A stretch of 10,520 bases of DNA. Source: an uncultured Oscillospiraceae bacterium. GTDB taxonomy: Bacteria > Bacillota_A > Clostridia > Oscillospirales > Oscillospiraceae. Of this stretch, positions 5,910 through 10,520 are shown piece after piece. Position 1 is the stretch's first letter. Each line of letters starts with the position of its first letter. The stretch covers positions 1 to 10,520 of the forward strand of contig CALXDE010000011.1 of assembly GCA_944386965.1 (NCBI GenBank), given 5' to 3'. The translations under genes were made by a program, and so were the position numbers. The notes under the pieces are model-generated. The model was given only the letters and a program-made list of their open reading frames with translations, was not told where the DNA came from and did not search any database.

Positions 5910-5953
5910 GCTTGAAAAGGGATGAAAGAATCCGAAAAAGGAGGAGAGCGGAT

Positions 5954-7207
5954 ATGACAACCATTTTGCGCGGCAGCATCATTCACACCCCGGCCCTGGG
6001 CCGCCTGGAGGCGCTGGAGGGAGGATATCTGGTGCTGGAGGACGGAGTGATTCAGGGGGTGTACCCCGCCCTGCCGGAGGCGTATCGGAACCTGGACGTG
6101 GAGGACTACGGGGAGAATCTGATCCTCCAGTCCTTTGCCGACATGCACCTCCACGCCCCGCAGTATGCCATGGTGGGCATGGGGATGGACCTGCCCCTGC
6201 TGGACTGGCTGAATACCTATGCCTTTCCTGCCGAGGCCCGGTTCGCGGATCTGGACTATGCCCGCCGGGTCTACCGGAAGCTGGCGGCGGACCTGATCGC
6301 CTGGGGCACCACCCGGGTGGCCATGTTTTCCTCCCTCCATACCGACGCCACCCTCGTTCTGATGGAGGAGCTGGAGCGGGCCGGGGTCACGGGATATGTG
6401 GGCAAAGTGAACATGGACCGCAACGGCGGGGAGAATCTCCAGGAGACGACGGAGTCGTCCATGGCGGAGACAGTGCGCTGGCTGGAGCATTGTCATTTCG
6501 CGCATATCCAGCCCATCCTGACTCCGCGCTTCACGCCCTCCTGTACCGATGAACTGATGGCCTGGCTGGGCCGGACCGCCGCGGAGCGGGGGCTCTATGT
6601 CCAGTCCCACCTGTCGGAGAACCGGGGGGAGATGGAGTGGGTCCGCCAGCTCTGCCCCGACTGCCGCCAGTACTGGGAGAGCTATGCCAAGTACGGGCTG
6701 TGGAAGGACCACACCATCATGGCCCACTGTGTCCACAGCGACGAGCGGGAGCAGCTGGCCATGAAGGAGGCGGGCGTTCTGGCGGTCCACTGCGCCGACT
6801 CCAACGTCAACATCCTCAGCGGAACGGCGCCGGTGCGGGAGATGCTGGAGCGGGGGCTCTGGGTGGCCCTGGGCAGCGACGTGGCCGGCGGGGCACAGCT
6901 GGGAATGCCCCAGGTCATCACCGCCAGCATCCGCGCCTCCAAGGTCAAATGCATGGAGACTGGCGCGCCCTTCCTCACCGCCGGCGAGGGATACTATCTG
7001 GCTACCACCGCCGGCCACCGCTATTTCGGCGCTGGGGACGGCTTTGCCCCGGGGGACAGCCTCCACGCCATCGTTGTGGACGAGAGCCGCTTTCCGGAGC
7101 CGGTCCACCCGCTCAAGCCCGCCGAGCGGCTGGAGCGGGCGCTGTACCTGATGGACCCCCGGGACATCCGGGCGGTGTACAGCGCGGGGCGGAAAGTTCT
7201 CGGTTGA
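5954..7207 (+). CDS. guaD: Guanine deaminase (amidohydrolase)
   Basis: 417 residues from ATG 5954, preceded by AGGAGG nine bases upstream. The enzyme hydrolyses guanine to xanthine and ammonia with one zinc ion in the cytoplasm, the first step of guanine breakdown. Zinc ligands of the amidohydrolase fold are visible: H65 and H67 in ADMHLHAPQ, H219 in QSHLSEN, H258 in MAHCVH and D309 in LGSDVAGG; E222 is the likely proton shuttle. The guanine-deaminase signature HAPQYAMVGMGMDLPLLDWL follows the first motif, with Q70 placed to bind the purine. The length fits bacterial GuaD of this class. It is controlled by the upstream riboswitch, apparently induced by its own substrate. An oxidised guanine substrate such as 8-oxoguanine cannot be excluded from sequence. 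No terminator follows; the next gene starts 54 bases on. Confidence 0.93.
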   Translation: MTTILRGSIIHTPALGRLEALEGGYLVLEDGVIQGVYPALPEAYRNLDVEDYGENLILQSFADMHLHAPQYAMVGMGMDLPLLDWLNTYAFPAEARFADLDYARRVYRKLAADLIAWGTTRVAMFSSLHTDATLVLMEELERAGVTGYVGKVNMDRNGGENLQETTESSMAETVRWLEHCHFAHIQPILTPRFTPSCTDELMAWLGRTAAERGLYVQSHLSENRGEMEWVRQLCPDCRQYWESYAKYGLWKDHTIMAHCVHSDEREQLAMKEAGVLAVHCADSNVNILSGTAPVREMLERGLWVALGSDVAGGAQLGMPQVITASIRASKVKCMETGAPFLTAGEGYYLATTAGHRYFGAGDGFAPGDSLHAIVVDESRFPEPVHPLKPAERLERALYLMDPRDIRAVYSAGRKVLG

Positions 7208-7232
7208 TTTTTCCCGCCGCCTGGGATATACT
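7204..7232 (+). promoter_or_regulatory. Promoter of the Dabb gene overlapping the guaD stop codon
   Basis: TTGATT (7204-7209), a 17-base spacer and TATACT (7227-7232) lie 29 bases before the start at 7262. The -35 box contains the guaD stop codon TGA (7205-7207). The next gene can thus be expressed when the riboswitch is off. Confidence 0.65.
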
Positions 7233-7261
7233 AAGACAAAATTGGCAAAAGGAGAGAAGCC

Positions 7262-7549
7262 ATGATTCGTCACATCGTCATGTGGAAGTTCCGCCCCGGC
7301 ACGGAAAACGAGGCCCGGGACTTTATGGAGAAGCTCGCGGCCCTGTATGGGGTGATCCCCCAGATCAGACGGCAGGAGATCGGCGTGGACTGCTCGGGCT
7401 CGGGGAAGAACTACAGCGCCGTGCTGGTGTCGGAGTTTGACTCCCTGGCGGACCTGGAGGCCTATAAGAACGACCCGCGGCATCAGGCGGTGTCCGCCCT
7501 GTGCAAGGCCATCCGGGAGGACCGGGTGGCGGTGGATTACGAGGTGTAA
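7262..7549 (+). CDS. Dabb-domain (stress-responsive alpha/beta barrel) protein
   Basis: 95 residues covering a single Dabb domain. It starts with MIRHIVMWKFRPGTE, a first strand carrying the family's near-invariant His (H4), followed by a helix, a strand ending in QEIGVD, the strand SAVLVSEFDSLADLEAYKNDPRHQAV typical of the family, a helix, and a final short strand DYEV. Dabb proteins form dimeric ferredoxin-like barrels and are linked to stress responses or small-molecule binding; most, as probably here, have no defined reaction. AAAAGGAG lies seven bases before the ATG. It follows guaD closely and probably gets transcripts from both the riboswitch promoter and its own. A strong terminator follows 30 bases after the stop. 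Confidence 0.88.
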   Translation: MIRHIVMWKFRPGTENEARDFMEKLAALYGVIPQIRRQEIGVDCSGSGKNYSAVLVSEFDSLADLEAYKNDPRHQAVSALCKAIREDRVAVDYEV

Positions 7550-7579
7550 AGCATCAGGCCGCTGTTGTACACGGAGCAG

Positions 7580-7609
7580 GGGGATATACCCGGGTATATC
7601 CCCTTTTTT
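7580..7609 (+). terminator. Strong intrinsic terminator after the Dabb gene
   Basis: A perfect ten-base-pair stem (7580-7589 with 7594-7603, loop CCGG) is followed by TTTTTT at 7604-7609. Only 31 bases separate it from the next start codon at 7641, so it may act as an attenuator for that gene rather than a full stop. Confidence 0.9.
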
Positions 7610-7640
7610 CCGGCCCGGGCGGCCGTAAAGGAGAGTGGAT

Positions 7641-9248
7641 ATGGCAACTGCGTTTGAAAATTTTGCCCTGACCGACCTGGTGCGCAGGCCCGAGGACGCC
7701 TTGCGCCTGGCCAGCCTCGCCGCCGTGGAGGGACGGAAGATCCGGGGCTACGCCGGCAACTACTTCCAATACTGGATGGGGGACGCCTGCGTCGTGGTGC
7801 GGACGCTGCAGAACTACGACACCGGCGAGTCGGAGCTCTACGGCATGGACACCCACGCCGCCTCGGACTGTGTGTGGGAGTGCGCCGTGGAGCAGGACAT
7901 CACCCCCCGGGACTTCGACCCCCTGGAGCGGCGGCTGCTGGTCAGCGGCAGAGGAAAGGGCTTGGCGGTGGTGGAGGTGGTGAATGCCGACGTGCTGCCC
8001 GCCTTTTATTCCGGCACGCCCCTGCGCCTGAATATGGCCGCGTTTCCCCGGTGGATCGACTATCTCCCGGATGAGGCGGCTTACGTGGAGGCGCAGAAGA
8101 CCAAAGCGGACGGGGAGAACCAGGTCCTTCCGGAGGGCGGAGTCTTCTCCTGCGGGTACGTCATCACCCACACCGCCCATGTCTCCGCCGCCCGGATGCA
8201 GGAAAATTTTGTGCAGATCCGGGGGCGGGTGAAGGACGTGAAGGTGGGAGAGACTTACATGGGACTCCAGCCCATGACCACCTTCATCCGCGCCACGGTG
8301 GAGACGGGCTTCGGGGATATCGAGCTGTGCCATACCGCCGAGCAGGTGGCTGAGGAGCAGAAGGACCAGGTGAAGGTGGGGGCCATCGTCTCCGCGCTGT
8401 GCATCCTCTCCGGCGACCCGGCCATTGGGGAGTATGCCGGCGGCATCTGCTGCGACGAGGAGCGGGATCTGCTGCTCCTGCGGAATTTCTTTGAGCGGGG
8501 CGGAGCCGACCGGCTGCGCCCAGCCATGCACAGCCAGTGCGTCTATATCTCCGACTACTCCGGCAGGCGTCTGGAGGGGGTGGAGGAAACCATTGCCCTC
8601 TTAAAGGACGTGGAGGCGGCGCTGGACGACGAGAGCCGGTACTACGCCTATCCCGCCCACCTCACCGGTGTGGAACCGGACGGGAGCGGGGTGCCGGAGC
8701 CCCCCTACGGCGCGGGAAAGAAATGCCTGCTGCTGGCCCAGGGCGGTCCGGAGCAGTACGTGGCGCTGTGCTTTGTGGAGACGGACAGCGTGGGGCGCGT
8801 CCGAACCCTGCGCCTGAGCCAGGACGGGCGTTACCGCTTCGAGCGGGACGACGGGCCGGCGGAGGACCCCTTTGCCGACGCCGCGCCCCCCAAGGACGCC
8901 CTGGAGGCCATGCTGCCCTGGGCGGTGATGGGGGGCCTGGTCCGGACGGCGGAGGAGATCACCGCCGATCAGGGGCGGTTCCCGGAGTTCGAGAAAGCGG
9001 CCCGGGAGCGGCTGGCGTCGCTGCTGGCGGCGGAGGAGGATTGGGAACGGGCCCTGCCGGGGCTGTTCGGCGAGCTGTTCCTGGCGTCTGCCGGCCGGGA
9101 GCGGGAGAAGGGGGAGTCCCTGTACGAGGGGTTCCGCCGCTACCGGGAGATGGCCAGGCCCTCCCCGGGAGAATACCGGGAGCAGCTGGTCTACGCCCTA
9201 ACGCTGGCGCAGCGGCTGGGGGAGCTGTACGGCCGGAACTTTGCGTGA
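7641..9248 (+). CDS. Uncharacterised 535-residue protein
   Basis: I do not recognise this protein. ATG 7641 is chosen because AAAGGAG lies seven bases upstream; an in-frame GTG at 7635 sits on that site and is rejected. No signal peptide or membrane segment is visible, so it should be cytoplasmic. Three parts can be seen: residues 1-285, a mixed alpha/beta region with a strand-rich stretch at about 190-260 (IRGRVKDVKVGETY ... FIRATVETGFGDIEL ... VKVGAIVSALCILSGD) that could be an OB-like barrel; residues about 295-405, a second alpha/beta region; and residues about 418-535, mostly charged helices. Cysteines are scattered (for example C270-C271) without a clear metal motif. Base composition and codon use look like those of the neighbours, which argues against recent transfer. 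The gene begins just after a terminator with no clear promoter between, and ends at a bidirectional terminator. Confidence 0.8.
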   Translation: MATAFENFALTDLVRRPEDALRLASLAAVEGRKIRGYAGNYFQYWMGDACVVVRTLQNYDTGESELYGMDTHAASDCVWECAVEQDITPRDFDPLERRLLVSGRGKGLAVVEVVNADVLPAFYSGTPLRLNMAAFPRWIDYLPDEAAYVEAQKTKADGENQVLPEGGVFSCGYVITHTAHVSAARMQENFVQIRGRVKDVKVGETYMGLQPMTTFIRATVETGFGDIELCHTAEQVAEEQKDQVKVGAIVSALCILSGDPAIGEYAGGICCDEERDLLLLRNFFERGGADRLRPAMHSQCVYISDYSGRRLEGVEETIALLKDVEAALDDESRYYAYPAHLTGVEPDGSGVPEPPYGAGKKCLLLAQGGPEQYVALCFVETDSVGRVRTLRLSQDGRYRFERDDGPAEDPFADAAPPKDALEAMLPWAVMGGLVRTAEEITADQGRFPEFEKAARERLASLLAAEEDWERALPGLFGELFLASAGREREKGESLYEGFRRYREMARPSPGEYREQLVYALTLAQRLGELYGRNFA

Positions 9249-9252
9249 AAAC

Positions 9253-9287
9253 AGAGGGCCCGCAGGCACTGCCTGCGGGCCCTCTTT
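9253..9287. terminator. Bidirectional intrinsic terminator
   Basis: A perfect 15-base-pair stem (9253-9267 with 9271-9285) with loop ACT lies between convergent genes. The plus strand continues TTTCT and the minus strand GTTTTCAC, so both transcripts can end here. Confidence 0.88.
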
Positions 9288-9303
9288 CTGCATGCAACGG
9301 GGA

Positions 9304-9654
9304 TCACCCCAAAATTTCCAGCCACTCCTTCTCCTTGAACCCCGGGCAGACGCCCTTTTCGTCCACCAGCAGGGGGCGCTTGACCAGCATCCCGTCGGTG
9401 GAGAGCAGGCGCAGCTGCTCCTCCTCGCCCATGGCGGGGAGCTTGTCCTTGAGTTCCAGGGCCTTGTACTGCAGGCCGCTGGTGTTGAAGAACCGCTTGA
9501 GGGGCAGGCCGCTGCGCTCGTACCACGCCTTTAACTCCTCATAGGTGGGGTTTTGCTCCTTGATGTCCCGGTAGGTATAGGAGACGCCCCGCTCCTCCAG
9601 CCATTTCACGGCCTTCTGGCAGGTGGTGCACTTGGGATAGCATAAGACCAGCAT
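9304..9654 (-). CDS. ArsC/Spx-family thioredoxin-fold protein
   Basis: 116 residues covering one ArsC-like thioredoxin fold. It opens with a strand and the redox motif C9-TT-C12 (YPKCTTCQKA), then YRDIKEQNPTYEELKAWYERSG, FFNTSGLQYKALELKDKL and the cis-proline segment VKRPLLVD (K92, R93, P94). This order matches the arsenate reductase-related family that includes Spx, MgsR and YusI/YffB. The FNTSG segment and overall length are closer to the YusI/YffB branch than to the polymerase-binding regulator Spx, so I do not assign spx or arsC. The role could be disulfide reduction, but the substrate is unknown. AGGAGG six bases before ATG supports the start. It follows the Smr gene by 42 bases and probably shares its promoter. 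Confidence 0.87.
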   Translation of the reverse strand: MLVLCYPKCTTCQKAVKWLEERGVSYTYRDIKEQNPTYEELKAWYERSGLPLKRFFNTSGLQYKALELKDKLPAMGEEEQLRLLSTDGMLVKRPLLVDEKGVCPGFKEKEWLEILG

Positions 9655-9696
9655 AAAACTCCTCCTGATCGATTTGGATGCGGCGGTTCCGGGCCC

Positions 9697-9942
9697 TCAG
9701 TACTCCCGCAGCACCAGCTCCGTGACGCCGGGGTTGAGCCCCAGCTCCAGGCGCAGCACCTTGGGATGCCTGGCGTAGGTTTTCCGCACCATGTCCCGGA
9801 TGGCGCTGCCGCCGTGGTAGCCGTGGACCAGCTCCAGGCGGTAGGTGGCCCGCCCGGCCCGGCGCAGGGCCGCGTCGATGGCCACCTGGGCCTGGTAGCA
9901 GGTCATGCCGTGGAGATCGATGGTGATGGTGCCGGCGGCCAT
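9697..9942 (-). CDS. Small stand-alone Smr-domain protein
   Basis: 81 residues from ATG 9942, with GAGGAGG about six bases upstream. A longer in-frame version from 10062 would cross the promoter region and is rejected. Almost the whole protein is an Smr domain: the motif TIDLHGMTCYQAQ (D9, H11, G12) near the start, a helix, then LELVHGYHGGSAIRD (H40, G41, G44) and a final strand. Smr domains, best known from the C-terminus of MutS2, are nucleases or nucleic-acid-binding modules acting on DNA or on RNA of stalled ribosomes. Stand-alone bacterial forms are mostly uncharacterised. The HGxG-type loop is here HGYHGG. First gene of a two-gene minus-strand operon, driven by the promoter at 9971-9999. 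Confidence 0.88.
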   Translation of the reverse strand: MAAGTITIDLHGMTCYQAQVAIDAALRRAGRATYRLELVHGYHGGSAIRDMVRKTYARHPKVLRLELGLNPGVTELVLREY

Positions 9943-9970
9943 GGCGCGCCTCCTCTCGCTTGATGGTATG

Positions 9971-9999
9971 ATTGTACCATGGCCGGTGGGGATTGTCCA
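9971..9999 (-). promoter_or_regulatory. Sigma-A-like promoter of the Smr-ArsC/Spx operon
   Basis: On the minus strand TGGACA (9999-9994), a 17-base spacer and TACAAT (9976-9971) with TGG before the -10 box. Both hexamers match the consensus at five of six positions. The start codon is 28 bases downstream. Confidence 0.82.
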
Positions 10000-10000
10000 C

Positions 10001-10029
10001 TTTACTTTTTCCCCATTCTCCGGTACAAT
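10001..10029 (+). promoter_or_regulatory. Sigma-A-like promoter of the Nudix gene
   Basis: TTTACT (10001-10006), a 17-base spacer and TACAAT (10024-10029) lie 19 bases before the start at 10049. Its -35 box is one base away from that of the divergent Smr promoter. Confidence 0.75.
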
Positions 10030-10048
10030 GGGCGGGAGGTGATGGCAG

Positions 10049-10520
10049 ATGTTCAACTGCACGCTGTGCTATTTGGAGAATGACCGGGGGGAGTACCTGA
10101 TGCTCCGCCGGGTGAAAAAGAAGAACGACGTGAACCACGACAAGTGGATCGGCGTGGGCGGCAAGTTCGAGGACACCGAGAGCCCGGAGGAGTGCCTGCT
10201 CCGGGAGGTCCGGGAGGAGACGGGCCTCACCCTTACCGATTGGCGCTACCGGGGGATTGTGACCTTTGTGTCCCAGGGCTGGGAGACGGAGTACATGCAC
10301 CTCTTCACCGCCACGAAGTGGTCGGGAGAGATGGTCTCCGACTGCAATGAGGGCGTTCTGGAGTGGGTGCCCAAGGGGGAGGTGGAGTCCCTCCCCATCT
10401 GGGAGGGGGACAAGATCTTCTTCCGGCTGTTGAACGAGGACCGGCCCTTCTTCTCCCTGAAGCTGTCCTACCAGGGGGATACCCTGGTGTACGCGGCCCT
10501 GGACGGAAGGGAGATGGCGC
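10049..10520 (+). CDS. Nudix hydrolase, MutT/8-oxo-dGTP diphosphatase type (partial)
   Basis: The frame is open from ATG 10049 to the window end, giving 157 residues without a stop. GGAGGTGAT lies just upstream; an ATG within it (10042) opens only a very short frame. The complete Nudix box is present at residues 38-60: G38, E44, R52, E53, E56, E57, G59, with the order GKFEDTESPEECLLREVREETGL read in two parts as GKFEDTESPEECLL and REVREETGL. Residues 31-37 (DKWIGVG) resemble the substrate-facing strand of 8-oxo-dGTP diphosphatases. The family cleaves nucleoside diphosphates linked to another group using Mg or Mn; removal of oxidised guanine nucleotides is likely but not proven. The C-terminal end, including 'DGREMA', lies at the window edge, so the full length is unknown. 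Confidence 0.9.
   Translation, partial: MFNCTLCYLENDRGEYLMLRRVKKKNDVNHDKWIGVGGKFEDTESPEECLLREVREETGLTLTDWRYRGIVTFVSQGWETEYMHLFTATKWSGEMVSDCNEGVLEWVPKGEVESLPIWEGDKIFFRLLNEDRPFFSLKLSYQGDTLVYAALDGREMA

Noticed and set aside
5819..7483. Long minus-strand open frame opposite guaD
   Set aside because: It runs antisense through guanine deaminase and the riboswitch, with a His/Pro/Gly-rich product and no recognisable domain.
7635..7640. GTG start two codons upstream of the 535-residue protein
   Set aside because: The GTG overlaps the ribosome binding site AAAGGAG; ATG 7641 has proper spacing.
9304..9654. Naming the gene spx or arsC
   Set aside because: The fold and CxxC are shared by the whole family, but the FNTSG segment and absence of an arsenic operon do not support either specific name.
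9943..10062. 40-residue N-terminal extension of the Smr protein
   Set aside because: It would span both divergent promoters, and the internal ATG 9942 has a strong ribosome binding site.
1..10520. CRISPR arrays, tRNA/rRNA genes, insertion sequences or phage genes
   Set aside because: No regularly spaced repeats, tRNA cloverleaf, transposase or terminal inverted repeats were seen on either strand.

Overview
The window is high-GC DNA with short intergenic gaps, strong AGGAGG-type ribosome binding sites, sigma-A-like promoters with 16-17 base spacers and many intrinsic terminators. With a guanine riboswitch very close to the Bacillus xpt type, an ECF sigma factor paired with an RsgI-family anti-sigma, a DUF2284 protein and a YoaP-type acetyltransferase, this points to a GC-rich Clostridia member, most likely an Oscillospiraceae/Flavonifractor-like gut anaerobe. 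The taxon is inferred from gene style, not from a marker gene.

Layout. Bases 1-880 (+) hold the C-terminus of an arylamine N-acetyltransferase and a cysteine-rich DUF2284 protein, closed by a terminator at 890-929. Bases 933-2911 (-) are a two-gene signalling operon: an ECF sigma factor translationally coupled (ATGA overlap) to a membrane anti-sigma with an RsgI-like extracytoplasmic domain and three PepSY repeats. A candidate ECF-type promoter lies just upstream. Bases 3080-4059 (-) are yfcE (phosphodiesterase) followed by an SRPBCC protein. Bases 4186-4836 (+) are a HAD phosphatase of the phosphoglycolate phosphatase type, divergent from yfcE with abutting promoters. Bases 4909-5664 (-) are a GNAT acetyltransferase with a YoaP-like tail.

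Bases 5753-7207 (+) are the most interesting part: a sigma-A-like promoter, a guanine-class purine riboswitch and guanine deaminase. The 5' arm of the riboswitch terminator is the same stretch as the 3' strand of aptamer helix P1. Ligand binding should therefore block termination, making this a guanine-induced ON switch for guanine breakdown. Most known guanine riboswitches turn genes off.

The rest of the window: a Dabb-domain protein with its own promoter overlapping the guaD stop codon; a strong terminator; an unrecognised 535-residue protein (7641-9248, +) with almost no room for a promoter of its own; then, on the minus strand, a small Smr-domain protein followed by an ArsC/Spx-family thioredoxin-fold protein; and finally a divergent Nudix hydrolase (10049 onward, +) that runs off the window end. 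No mobile elements, CRISPR arrays, tRNA or rRNA were seen, and no gene-free stretch exceeds 300 bases.
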